Assembly: GCA_913056495.1 (NCBI GenBank)
Contig: CAJXMO010000023.1
Coordinates: 1-54,192, forward strand
Length of the DNA stretch: 54,192 nt
Direction of reading: 5' to 3'
DNA from: an uncultured Alteromonadaceae bacterium
Lineage (GTDB): Bacteria; Pseudomonadota; Gammaproteobacteria; Enterobacterales; Alteromonadaceae
Positions 44,650 through 53,318 of the stretch are shown here, piece after piece. The first letter of the stretch is position 1. Each line of letters starts with the position of its first letter. The notes beneath the pieces were generated by a model. It was not told where the DNA came from and did not search any database. It saw only the letters and a list, made by a program, of their open reading frames with translations. The translations under genes were made by a program, and so were the position numbers.

Positions 44650-44851
44650 AGCTGACTCTGCTGAGAAAAAGGGTGAATCTTTATTAGGCTCTACGCCATT
44701 AGTTGTGCTTTCAACTGTATTGGGGCGATTCCCAACGACAGAAGAATATAAAACAGCTGTAGATGGTATCGACTTAACTAAATTTACCCCGCCAGAGCAA
44801 GCAATGACGACTCATTTTGATGCTGCTATTCCTGTACAGCGTGTAGACTAA
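44650..44851 (+). pseudogene. Relic of an acnB 3' end
   Basis: About 66 codons identical in frame to the AcnB C-terminus (ADSAEKKGESLLGS through PVQRVD and stop). There is no start codon or upstream part, so it cannot make a protein of its own. One amino acid differs from the intact copy (A to T in EYKxAVDG). It is part of the 261-bp repeat copy B. Confidence 0.92.
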
Positions 44852-44872
44852 AGTGACCTATTTAACTAAAAT

Positions 44873-44910
44873 AAAATCCCCGTTAATCCTGGATTAACGG
44901 GGATTTTTGT
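44873..44910 (+). terminator. Duplicated acnB terminator
   Basis: Same 16-bp stem, loop and T tail as the acnB terminator. It now insulates the following cupredoxin operon from upstream reading. Confidence 0.9.
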
Positions 44911-45131
44911 TTGTCCTGCCAAGCTAGTTAACAACCCGCCATTCTTTAACTCACAATATGCTTAATTTAAATTTGTTAGCTTTTTAGTTGGTATTATTGT
45001 TTATGAATTCTAAATGCTTGAATTCAGGTTATTTACCATCAGGGATTAACAGACATTTTTTATGCTGCTATATTTAAACCGAATAAAAACAAATACAAAA
45101 TAAAAGCTTAATGGCTTTGGGATGAGTGGGG

Positions 45132-45773
45132 ATGATGAAATTATACGCGAGCTTAGTCGCAGCCTGTATGCTGTTGCCTGCCAGTTTAATGGCACAAAGC
45201 CAAATTAAAGTGATTGATCAACATGGGCGGGCTGTCAGTCAAGCCGTTATTTCATTACCAACAGAGTTGACTCAAACTAATGCCGGTACCTCTGTTATGG
45301 ACCAGGTTAATAAACAGTTTTCACCTCAGGTTCTGATTATTGAAAAAGGCCAGTCGGTTCACTTTCCAAACAGTGATAATATTCGCCATCATGTCTATAG
45401 TTTTTCTAAAGCCAAACCCTTTGAAATTAAACTCTACAGTGGAACGCCTACTGAACCGGTTGAATTCAACCATTCAGGTGTAGTTGTGCTAGGATGCAAT
45501 ATACATGACGCTATGGTGGGGTATATTTATGTATCAGACAAAGCCATTAGTGTATTAACTGATGCGGAAGGTATAGCGCAATTTGAGCAAACTCAATTAC
45601 CTGAGTCGGTTAAAGTCTGGCATTCTGCTTTATCTGCGTCGGCCAGTGAAAGAATAGACTATCAACTTGAGCAGACTAATCAGGCAGGTCAATGGATTGT
45701 CAGGCTTGAACTTATTGAAAAAATAAAAACAAAGGAAAATCAAAAAAAATCATTTAGAAGCAGGTTCTATTAA
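45132..45773 (+). CDS. Periplasmic cupredoxin-like protein (annotated elsewhere as methylamine utilization protein)
   Basis: A 213-residue exported protein with a signal peptide (1-21, ending SLMAQS). The cupredoxin fold shows probable copper ligands H86 or H87 (NIRHHVYSF), C122, H125 and M128 (GCNIHDAMVGY), the classic blue-copper His-Cys-His-Met set. The C-terminal part has a beta-sandwich-like segment and a basic end. A 'methylamine utilization' name in databases would be by similarity only; no methylamine genes are here. It is the first gene of a four-gene operon; its stop codon touches the TTG start of the next gene. ATG 45132 was chosen after GAGTGGGG; ATG 45135 is equally possible. Confidence 0.83.
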   Translation: MMKLYASLVAACMLLPASLMAQSQIKVIDQHGRAVSQAVISLPTELTQTNAGTSVMDQVNKQFSPQVLIIEKGQSVHFPNSDNIRHHVYSFSKAKPFEIKLYSGTPTEPVEFNHSGVVVLGCNIHDAMVGYIYVSDKAISVLTDAEGIAQFEQTQLPESVKVWHSALSASASERIDYQLEQTNQAGQWIVRLELIEKIKTKENQKKSFRSRFY

Positions 45774-48098
45774 TTGGCTTTAAAATCATTACATTTCAAT
45801 ATATTCAAATTAGTGGGCGGACTATTGTGTTTTAGCTCACTGTCTATTTTGCTGGCTGTCTGGATTGCAACGACAAACCATGCCCGTACTCAGGTCGATG
45901 AGGATTTACAGGTTGGTGAACGTATTTTCAAACAAGTACTGGCCAGTCGTGAGCTCAGGTTATTTAACTCCGCCGATGTATTGACCTCTGATTTTGGTTT
46001 TAAACAGGCTATTGCAACTGAAGATAAAGCAACAATTGAAAGTGTCCTTGAAAATCATGGTGAGCGAATTTCAGCTGATTTAATGGTTTTGGTTTCTTTA
46101 TCCGGAGATGTCATATCTGCACAAAATGAGCCAATGAACCAGCAGGTTACCACTCAAATTCGTCGCTTGGCACAACGAGCGCAGGAAAGGGGCGGGGACT
46201 CAGGCTTAGTTCAGTTTGGAGATGCATTATATCAGGTCATGCTTTTAACGGTTGAAGCACCTGCACCTATTGCGGTTGCTTTAGTTGGATTTGAGATGGA
46301 TAAAGCTTTTGTTAATGAATTAAAAGAAATAACTAGCCTTGAAATATCCGTGCAAACCGGAAGCGGGTCGAGCGATATCTTATTAAGTTCTCTGCCGGCG
46401 CAACAAGTAAATCAGGCGATTGAACAGAACGCGGGCCAGATTGATTTATTCAGGACACCCTTTACCTACCAGGACATGTATATATCCAAGCGTTTTTTAT
46501 TGTCGAATAATGGCTCTCAAGAGATTTGGATTGTTTTGTCGGAAGACCTTAAGTCGATCTTTTCTGAATTCGATTTTTTGCAATTCAGGATATTTGCAAT
46601 TGCTGTATTGTCTTTGATACTCGCACTGGTGCTCGGCATCTTATTTGCAAAAAACCTGACCTTGCCATTAACTCAGTTAGCAAAAATGGCTCAGCGAATT
46701 GCAAAAGGCGATTATTACAATGGCGTGGATACCAAAGCAAATTCTCAGGAAATTAGGAATTTAGCGTTAGCATTTGGTTCAATGCAGCAGAACATCAAAG
46801 AGCGGGAACTGGAAATTCAGTATCAGGCAGATCATGACTTATTAACCGGGTTATATAATCGTTATCAGCTAGCTCGTATTATTCGTAAAAAGCTAGACCA
46901 GAAAGAAACGTTTCAGGCCGTTGCACTTAAAATACTGGATTTTAGAGGTATCAATGATACGTTTGGCTATCAGAATGGTGATGCATGCCTGAATTTGTTT
47001 TCTGACCGAGTACTCACGTTAGGAGGTATTGCTGCGCGACTAAACGGGGGAGAAGTTTTATGGATCCCAGACCAGGACGTGAATGAAAAAGACTTAGAAA
47101 AAATTCGTAGTGAGCTGGAAAATGCCTATCAACTGGATAACTTAGCTTTAAACTTAAAGCTTGCTGTGGCTGTGGTTCATTTACCTGAAGATGCAGATAC
47201 TGAAGGCAGTTTATTCAGACGGCTGAATATTACTTTGGAAACAGCTCAGCAGCAAAGCAATTTATTTCAAGCCTACCGGGCTGAACTCGAAGATGCATAT
47301 TTGAAAAAGCTCTCGATATTGAGTGAGCTTAAGCAACTTCTGAGCTCGGGTTCAAAGCAAACAGAGTTAAGCATGTTCTATCAGCCAAAACTCAATGTTA
47401 AAACGGGTTGTATTGAAAAGGCAGAAGCACTCATCCGTTGGAACAGCCAAAAACTGGGTTTTGTTTCACCTGAGTTATTTATCCCGATTGCCGAGCATGC
47501 CGGAATTATTGAACAACTGACCGACTGGATAGTCCGTCGGGTGATTGAAGATATAAGCCAGTGGCAGCAGTTAGATATTAACTTACAGGTGGCGATCAAT
47601 CTGTCGGTACAGGATGTAGCAAATGATAAATTGCTGCCTAAGGTCATTCAGTTTCTTGAAGAAAAGCAAGTCAACAAACACGCACTATCGTTTGAATTAA
47701 CGGAAAGTGATTTAATGAAAGACCCGGTTAAAGCTGTATCTCAATTAAACAGCTTTCGCTCATATGGTTTTGGCCTGGCAATAGATGACTTTGGCACAGG
47801 TTACTCTTCATTGGCTTATTTGAAAGATATGCCGGTCACTGAATTAAAGCTGGATAAAAGCTTTATTCTGAATCTGGCACGGTCCGAAGCGGATCAAAAT
47901 ATCGTTCAGAGTGTTATTGCGCTGGCAAAAAGTTTTAATTTAGACATAGTGGCAGAAGGCGTTGAAGATGCAGACTCTTTAACTTTATTATCAAACTGGG
48001 GATGTGATTGGATTCAGGGTTATTATGTGGCTAAACCCATGTCGGCAGATGGACTTGTGACTTGGTTACAAGTAAATAAACAGTGGGGAAATAAATGA
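45774..48098 (+). CDS. Membrane-bound CACHE-HAMP-(degenerate GGDEF)-EAL phosphodiesterase
   Basis: A 774-residue inner-membrane signalling protein. A membrane helix (about 12-32) is followed by a periplasmic double-CACHE-like sensor (about 40-265), a second helix (about 270-292), HAMP (about 293-345), a GGDEF-like domain whose motif is only NGGE at 424-427 (inactive as cyclase) and an EAL domain with E551-A552-L553, N in INLSVQ, D671-D672 in DDFGTGYSS and E728, all expected for c-di-GMP hydrolysis. It starts with TTG 45774 directly after the cupredoxin stop codon and overlaps the next gene by four bases, so it is tightly coupled. Confidence 0.9.
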   Translation: MALKSLHFNIFKLVGGLLCFSSLSILLAVWIATTNHARTQVDEDLQVGERIFKQVLASRELRLFNSADVLTSDFGFKQAIATEDKATIESVLENHGERISADLMVLVSLSGDVISAQNEPMNQQVTTQIRRLAQRAQERGGDSGLVQFGDALYQVMLLTVEAPAPIAVALVGFEMDKAFVNELKEITSLEISVQTGSGSSDILLSSLPAQQVNQAIEQNAGQIDLFRTPFTYQDMYISKRFLLSNNGSQEIWIVLSEDLKSIFSEFDFLQFRIFAIAVLSLILALVLGILFAKNLTLPLTQLAKMAQRIAKGDYYNGVDTKANSQEIRNLALAFGSMQQNIKERELEIQYQADHDLLTGLYNRYQLARIIRKKLDQKETFQAVALKILDFRGINDTFGYQNGDACLNLFSDRVLTLGGIAARLNGGEVLWIPDQDVNEKDLEKIRSELENAYQLDNLALNLKLAVAVVHLPEDADTEGSLFRRLNITLETAQQQSNLFQAYRAELEDAYLKKLSILSELKQLLSSGSKQTELSMFYQPKLNVKTGCIEKAEALIRWNSQKLGFVSPELFIPIAEHAGIIEQLTDWIVRRVIEDISQWQQLDINLQVAINLSVQDVANDKLLPKVIQFLEEKQVNKHALSFELTESDLMKDPVKAVSQLNSFRSYGFGLAIDDFGTGYSSLAYLKDMPVTELKLDKSFILNLARSEADQNIVQSVIALAKSFNLDIVAEGVEDADSLTLLSNWGCDWIQGYYVAKPMSADGLVTWLQVNKQWGNK

Positions 48099-48964
48099 AA
48101 ATTATAAGAAAAGCAGGTTTGCTGGCGGTGTCTTTATTGGCACTGTGTCATCCGGCTACTGCAGGAGATGGAAAATTACTTGCAACGGCCGGCTTAACTC
48201 AAGTAGAAGGCAGTGGTGGCGGCGGGATTGTGCCTTGGGCAACAATTAATGGCTACGCAACCAAAGAGCAAATATCTGTGTCAGCATTTAATACCCATGT
48301 TGCAGTGGATGACTATCAGCTCAATGCGCTCGGAATGAGTTTGAGTTTATTTAACCGAGTTGAGTTTAGCCTGGCTCGCCAGAGTTTTGATTTACCCTCA
48401 GCTGTTATTGAACTTGGGTTAGGCGATGAAATTAATCAAACGATTTATGGTGTGAAGGCGAGATTATATGGTGACTTGGTTTATTCAACCTGGCCGCAAA
48501 TCAGCTTTGGTATCCAGCATAAAAAATTAGCAGATGGTGCCATTGCCGCAGCAATCGGTGCCCGGGAATCCGATCGTGGAACCGACTATTACTTGGCTGC
48601 CAGCAAAGTACATCTTGGTGCGGCTGGTGGATATAATCTAATTTGGAATTTAACAGCAAGAGCGACTCAGGCTAATCAGATGGGGCTATTAGGGTTTGGC
48701 AGTCAAACTCAGGAGAGTCATCAAGTGATGCTGGAAGCTTCAGTCGGTGTTTTGCTCTCACGTAAACTGGCTGTTGGTTTTGAGTATCGTCAAAAGCCGG
48801 ATAATCTGGCGGCTTTTAAAGAAGATGACTGGGCTGATATTTTTATCAGTTATAACCCCAATAAACACTTTAATATTACACTTGCCTGGGCCAATTTAGG
48901 CAATATTGCTGTGGCTGATGAGCAGCAGGGAATTTATTTATCTACAACCGGTTATTTATGGTGA
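48095..48964 (+). CDS. DUF3034 family outer-membrane protein
   Basis: A 289-residue exported protein with a signal peptide (1-23, ending HPATAGD) and alternating beta-strand pattern to a C-terminal aromatic residue (TTGYLW), as for a beta-barrel. The GGGGIVPWATINGYATKEQ start and the whole-length pattern fit DUF3034. The substrate is unknown. The ATG overlaps the stop codon of the EAL gene by four bases (ATGA), and the globin gene begins four bases later. Confidence 0.82.
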   Translation: MKIIRKAGLLAVSLLALCHPATAGDGKLLATAGLTQVEGSGGGGIVPWATINGYATKEQISVSAFNTHVAVDDYQLNALGMSLSLFNRVEFSLARQSFDLPSAVIELGLGDEINQTIYGVKARLYGDLVYSTWPQISFGIQHKKLADGAIAAAIGARESDRGTDYYLAASKVHLGAAGGYNLIWNLTARATQANQMGLLGFGSQTQESHQVMLEASVGVLLSRKLAVGFEYRQKPDNLAAFKEDDWADIFISYNPNKHFNITLAWANLGNIAVADEQQGIYLSTTGYLW

Positions 48965-48968
48965 GTTT

Positions 48969-49406
48969 ATGATGAGCTTTATAAAAAAACGTTTCAGCCT
49001 GATTATGATAGCCATGACACTATGTTTGTCAGCCTGCGTTAGCCAACCTGAACAATCAGTTTATCAGCAGTTAGGCGGACAGGAAAAAGTGACCGAAATC
49101 GTACAAAACTTTATTTATGAAATCGAGTTTAATGAAACGATTTTTGACTATTTTAAAGAAACGGATATTCAAAGATTTCATGACAAGTTAATAGAGCATA
49201 TATGTGTGCATACGGGTGGCCCATGTGAATATACGGGCGATACTATGGAGCAGGTACATACCGGAATGCAAATAACAGAAGCGGACTTTAACTTAACGGT
49301 TGATCTTTTGATTAATGCAATGACCAAAGCGAACATACCGCACAGGTTACAAAATAGAGTATTAGCGATATTTGCACCTATGCGTAAACAAATGATTTAC
49401 ATATAA
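48969..49406 (+). CDS. Truncated hemoglobin (group 1 type) lipoprotein
   Basis: A 145-residue protein with a lipobox LSAC (cysteine at 23), so it is a membrane-anchored envelope protein after Lgt processing. The rest is a 2-over-2 globin: YQQLGGQEKVTEIV, HICVHTGGPCEYTG and the proximal histidine in MEQVHTGMQIT. Group 1 truncated globins bind O2 or NO; export as a lipoprotein is unusual. ATG 48969 or 48972 follows GGTGAG. Last gene of the operon. Confidence 0.87.
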   Translation: MMSFIKKRFSLIMIAMTLCLSACVSQPEQSVYQQLGGQEKVTEIVQNFIYEIEFNETIFDYFKETDIQRFHDKLIEHICVHTGGPCEYTGDTMEQVHTGMQITEADFNLTVDLLINAMTKANIPHRLQNRVLAIFAPMRKQMIYI

Positions 49407-49507
49407 CGCAGGGCTGCAATAAATAAAGCGGTTAAACATTGGCTGTCGCATTTTTAAGTGATAGTTTGTAAACTGAAAAAATAATAAGACACTATACAGA
49501 GAAAGCT

Positions 49508-50683
49508 ATGTACGAAGCCTTTTATGGATTGAAAGAAAAGCCATTTCACCTGACGCCGGATCCTCATTTTTTCTTTGCCAGTAAATTGCATACCAGAGCC
49601 CTGTCTTACCTTAAATATGGTATTACTCAGGGAGAAGGATTTATTGTCATTACCGGTGCCATCGGGACAGGGAAAACGACTATTGCCAATAGCTTGCTAG
49701 CTGAAATTGATGAGCATGAAGTCAAAGCCATTCAGATAGTCACGCCTAAATTAAATCCGGATGATTTAGTGATTGTAACAGCCGAAAAATTGGGTATCGC
49801 AACTGAGCAAAAGTCAAAAGGGCAAATTCTTCAGCAGATAGAAAAAGAGCTTACGCGTTTGGTTGAAACCGGGCACAGAGCTTTATTGATAGTGGATGAA
49901 GCTCAAAATCTGCCGCTTGAATCGGTAGAAGAACTTAGAATGTTGTCAAACTTCCAGACGAATGGAAAACCTTTGCTGCAAAGCTTTTTGTTAGGACAAC
50001 CTGAACTCAGAGGGTTATTGCAGTTGCCGAATATGGAACAGTTCAGACAACGTATTGTCGCTTCTTGTGATTTAAAAGCTTTGTCGATTTCTGAAACGCA
50101 TGACTATATTCACTTTAGAATTAATGCGGCAAGTGAGAGTGATGCGCCGGTTAAGTTGATTTCGGATGAGGGCATAGACAGCATTTATCAGTTGAGTATG
50201 GGGATTCCCCGGCGGATAAATACGATTACTGACAGAGTTCTTTTATATGGGTTTTTAGAAGATAAAAACTATCTTGAAAAAGAAGATGTTCAAGTTGTTC
50301 TGGATGAAATTAAGCAAGAATCTGTTGACGCACAAGTGCCTGAACCGGTAAAAACTGATTCAGATTCAAAAGTTACACCTGCCAGTGAGCCAGCTAAAAA
50401 AGAAACACTGCTTGAAGACTTGACCCCGCCTGATGATTATTCACCCAGAACTCAGTCTGGTATACCTGCGGATATTCTTGAAGATGTTACACACCTGCGC
50501 AATGTATTGCAGGAGATACGATACACTTTAGAAACCTCAATTGAATACAAGCTGAAAGTCAGTCGTTATATAGACAATGCCATTAATCGAAAATTAAAAC
50601 AATTAAAGCAAGTGTCAAATGATGACAATAAAGATGATATAGGCGAAGAGCGGCCTGAAACAAACGAGCAGTCAGAGGGTTAA
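49508..50683 (+). CDS. ExeA-like AAA ATPase of the exosortase (PEP-CTERM) locus type
   Basis: A 391-residue P-loop ATPase. MYEAFYGLKEKPFHLTPDP and the RALSYLKYGI segment, Walker A GAIGTGKTT (50-58), Walker B LLIVDEAQN (about 127-135) and IPRRINTITDRVLLYGF are close to the secretion-type ATPases found beside XrtA exosortase and polysaccharide genes. A C-terminal extension (about 285-391) is acidic and then coiled-coil-like, with a Lys-rich part. No exosortase or capsule genes are in view. The stop codon touches the NagD-like gene start. Confidence 0.85.
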   Translation: MYEAFYGLKEKPFHLTPDPHFFFASKLHTRALSYLKYGITQGEGFIVITGAIGTGKTTIANSLLAEIDEHEVKAIQIVTPKLNPDDLVIVTAEKLGIATEQKSKGQILQQIEKELTRLVETGHRALLIVDEAQNLPLESVEELRMLSNFQTNGKPLLQSFLLGQPELRGLLQLPNMEQFRQRIVASCDLKALSISETHDYIHFRINAASESDAPVKLISDEGIDSIYQLSMGIPRRINTITDRVLLYGFLEDKNYLEKEDVQVVLDEIKQESVDAQVPEPVKTDSDSKVTPASEPAKKETLLEDLTPPDDYSPRTQSGIPADILEDVTHLRNVLQEIRYTLETSIEYKLKVSRYIDNAINRKLKQLKQVSNDDNKDDIGEERPETNEQSEG

Positions 50684-50684
50684 T

Positions 50685-51452
50685 ATGAAAAATATTATTT
50701 CAGATATGGATGGTGTGTTATACCGAGGTAAACAATTAATTCCGGGCGCCAAGGCATTTGTTGATCGCCTAATTGCGTCTCAAGCTAACTTTTTATTTTT
50801 AACAAATAATTCAGAGCAGACCCCCATTGATTTGGTACGCAAATTAGAACTTTTGGGCATCGATGGTCTGGAAGAGAAACATTTTATTACCTCAGCCATG
50901 GCAACGGCTAAGTTTTTACATGATCAAAACCCGGGTGCTAAAGTTTATGTCGTTGGCGGTGGTGGTATGGTCAGTGAGCTCTACAAGTTAGGGTTTTCAA
51001 TTACGGATGTGGACCCTGACTATGTGGTTGTTGGAAAAACGACCTCATTTAATTACAGCCAGATGAAAACTGCAGTGCGTTTGATTTTAAATGGCGCACA
51101 ATTTATTGGCACTAACCCGGATATTGTAGACCCGGGTGAGCAAGGGTTAGAGCCTGCCAGTGGCGCTATTTTGGCTGCGATTGAAGTGGCTACCGGTAAA
51201 AAACCATACGTGGTCGGTAAACCCAATCCGTTGATGATGTTAATTGCTAAAAATCAATTAGGTGTGCATTCAAAAGATACCGTTATGATAGGTGACAGAA
51301 TGGATACAGATATAATTGGCGGAATGGAAGCCGGGATGGATACCATTTTAGTATTATCCGGCGTTAGTCAGCCGGATACAATCGCTCAATTTCCTTACCG
51401 GCCAACTCACGTTTTTGAAAATGTCGGTGAAATTGATTTAGACAAACTATAA
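50685..51452 (+). CDS. NagD-like HAD-IIA phosphatase
   Basis: A 255-residue haloacid dehalogenase-type phosphatase. Motif I DMDGVLYRG (7-15), motif II LTNNSEQTP, and the C-terminal GDRMDTDIIGGMEAGMDTILVLSG are those of E. coli NagD (nucleotide/sugar phosphate phosphatase). It follows the ATPase gene by one base, so it is probably co-transcribed; a functional tie is not obvious. Confidence 0.92.
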   Translation: MKNIISDMDGVLYRGKQLIPGAKAFVDRLIASQANFLFLTNNSEQTPIDLVRKLELLGIDGLEEKHFITSAMATAKFLHDQNPGAKVYVVGGGGMVSELYKLGFSITDVDPDYVVVGKTTSFNYSQMKTAVRLILNGAQFIGTNPDIVDPGEQGLEPASGAILAAIEVATGKKPYVVGKPNPLMMLIAKNQLGVHSKDTVMIGDRMDTDIIGGMEAGMDTILVLSGVSQPDTIAQFPYRPTHVFENVGEIDLDKL

Positions 51453-51515
51453 TGACCCCCAAATATTCATTAAATTCCAAGCTGCCATTTAGTATCCGGC
51501 AGCTTAAGTTACCTC

Positions 51516-51980
51516 ATGAAACAGTCAATTAAAAAATACAGCCTGGTTATACTGACCTTTTATTTGCTGGGGCTGTTATTTATTGCTTATGCATATCAGA
51601 AAGATTCGATTGATGTAGCCGTTATGCAATATTATATTTATGCAGGTGGTTTATTTGGGCTGATAGGTTATCGATTCTTTTTATTACATTCGGACAAAAC
51701 TCAACTCGAACATTATATTCGACGCCAGGCTGGCATTTTGACTGTGCAAAGTGCATCCGGTTTTATTAACTATTCAAAAACCGATATACCGATTAGCCAA
51801 ATTGGCATTCTGACGGTTGCGCAGGGATATCTTCTGGTTGAGTTGAAAACTGCCCGACCGGGCGATAAAAAGCTGGAATTCTTTTTTCCGGCAACAAAAC
51901 AAGAGATCCAATCTCGTTTATTTACGCTTTTTCAGGCAAATGAACTCAATAAAATTCAATTCAATATGTTAGCCGATTAG
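51516..51980 (+). CDS. Hypothetical protein with two membrane helices
   Basis: A 154-residue protein I do not recognise. Two predicted helices (about 8-27 and 38-57) are followed by a cytoplasmic beta-rich part (about 65-130) and a short helix. The pattern resembles small membrane proteins with a PH-like domain, but this is only a guess. It lies 63 bases after the NagD-like gene, same strand; no clear regulatory element is seen. Confidence 0.65.
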   Translation: MKQSIKKYSLVILTFYLLGLLFIAYAYQKDSIDVAVMQYYIYAGGLFGLIGYRFFLLHSDKTQLEHYIRRQAGILTVQSASGFINYSKTDIPISQIGILTVAQGYLLVELKTARPGDKKLEFFFPATKQEIQSRLFTLFQANELNKIQFNMLAD

Positions 51981-52147
51981 TTCAAATCGTTCGTAATCTG
52001 CACTGGCCCTGATTCACCTGGAAACTGAGCTTGTAATGAATGCAAGGTGGTTTTGTCTGTTACAAGCTAGGCAGTACCAAGTCTGTCTGACATTCAGTAT
52101 AATGCGTGCTTTCAATTTAAAATAAATGAACTTAAACAGGTTTTAAA

Positions 52148-53074
52148 ATGGCAATTAACTGGTACCCGGGGCATATGCATAAAGCCCAGAGAGAAATAAG
52201 AAAAATATTAGGTGAAATCGATCTGTTTATCGAAGTACTGGATGCCAGAATCCCCTATAGCAGTGAAAACCCTATGATTGCTAATATACGGGGAGATAAA
52301 CCTTGTATCAAAATTTTAAATAAATCAGATTTAGCCGATCCTCAAATTACCGCTGACTGGTTGGCGCATTTTAAGCAAACGAAAAATACGGATGCGATTG
52401 CGGTAACAGCCAAAACACCGTCGACGCTCAAAGATATTATTGCCCTGTGTAAAAGTATGGCACCTAACCGAGGTGAACCGGGTAAACCTGTCAGAGCTTT
52501 GATTGCCGGTATTCCAAATGTTGGTAAATCGACAACTATTAATATTCTGGCTAATCGTATTATTGCTAAAACCGGAAATGAACCTGCTGTTACTAAAGCT
52601 CAGCAGCGAATTAATATTGGGGATGGCGTGATTTTATATGATACGCCAGGCATGTTATGGCCCAAAGTGGAAAACGAAAATTCAGGTTATCGCTTAGCGA
52701 TTACTGGCGCCATTAAAGAAACGGCTTTTGATTTGGATGATATTGCGACCTATGCTTTAGATTATTTAATGCAGGCTTATCCGGAACAATTAAAAGCCCG
52801 ATATCAATTAGAAGCACTTGCTGAAAATGGATATGAAACTTTGGAGCTGATAGGTAAAAAGCGAGGCTGTTTACGCGCAGGTGGGCGAGTTGAAATGAAC
52901 AAGGCGGCTAAAATTGTCTTAACTGAATTACGTGATATGCAGATTGAGGCAATTTCAATGGAAACGCCTGAGATGTGTATAGCAGAGCAAGATGAAGTAG
53001 AGGCGCGTTTGGCCGAAAAAGCTCAAAAGCAGGCTGAGCGTAAAAAGAAGTTTAAGCAAAAACGAAATGGTTAA
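52148..53074 (+). CDS. ylqF: Ribosome biogenesis GTPase YlqF/RbgA
   Basis: A 308-residue circularly permuted GTPase of late 50S assembly. Motifs in the permuted order: G4 NKSD (about 57-60), G1 GIPNVGKST (about 121-129) and G3 DTPGML (about 173-178). The start MAINWYPGHMHKAQREI is typical. The C-terminal part is Lys-rich, ending in RKKKFKQKRN. It stands alone before tRNA-Phe. Confidence 0.94.
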   Translation: MAINWYPGHMHKAQREIRKILGEIDLFIEVLDARIPYSSENPMIANIRGDKPCIKILNKSDLADPQITADWLAHFKQTKNTDAIAVTAKTPSTLKDIIALCKSMAPNRGEPGKPVRALIAGIPNVGKSTTINILANRIIAKTGNEPAVTKAQQRINIGDGVILYDTPGMLWPKVENENSGYRLAITGAIKETAFDLDDIATYALDYLMQAYPEQLKARYQLEALAENGYETLELIGKKRGCLRAGGRVEMNKAAKIVLTELRDMQIEAISMETPEMCIAEQDEVEARLAEKAQKQAERKKKFKQKRNG

Positions 53075-53161
53075 TAAATAAACGTAAAATGCCTTTTTAG
53101 GTGCTTTATTCATCAAATAATAAAATAATTGATTTTTAGCTAAAAAAAACGAAAAAATGGG

Positions 53162-53190
53162 TTGACTTAGACCCTCAAAATCCGTTTAAT
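53162..53190 (+). promoter_or_regulatory. Promoter of tRNA-Phe
   Basis: TTGACT (53162-53167), 17 bases, TTTAAT (53185-53190), followed by a GC-rich discriminator ACACGCCCGC as is usual for stringently controlled stable RNA promoters. Confidence 0.75.
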
Positions 53191-53231
53191 ACACGCCCGC
53201 AGCAGAGAGAGATTCTCAAAGCTGTTTTGTT

Positions 53232-53307
53232 GCCCAGATAGCTCAGTCGGTAGAGCAGGGGATTGAAAATCCCCGTGTCGGTGGTTCGATTCCGCCTCCG
53301 GGCACCA
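53232..53307 (+). tRNA. tRNA-Phe (GAA)
   Basis: A 76-nt tRNA: D arm GCTC/GAGC, anticodon stem GGGGA/TCCCC with loop TTGAAAA (anticodon GAA), T loop TTCGATT and encoded ACCA. Its acceptor arms are GCCCAGA and TCCGGGC, which leave an A5-C68 mismatch; all other arms pair. The mismatch is at the same place where GC content changes. Confidence 0.95.
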
Positions 53308-53318
53308 TTAAGAATTCA

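Larger units (their letters stand above)
44650..44910 (+). repeat. Direct repeat, copy B: acnB relic plus terminator
   Basis: Second copy of the acnB 3' segment, from the shared AGCTGAC to the shared ATTTTTGT. The gene-free stretch 44460-45131 otherwise holds only A/T-rich sequence and the start region of the cupredoxin operon. Confidence 0.95.

Noticed and set aside
44650..44851. acnB relic as a functional small gene
   Set aside because: No start codon or ribosome binding site, and the sequence only repeats the AcnB C-terminus.
45000..45035. Two GAATTC sites 9 bases apart upstream of the cupredoxin operon as an operator
   Set aside because: No larger symmetry and no known regulator motif; likely chance.
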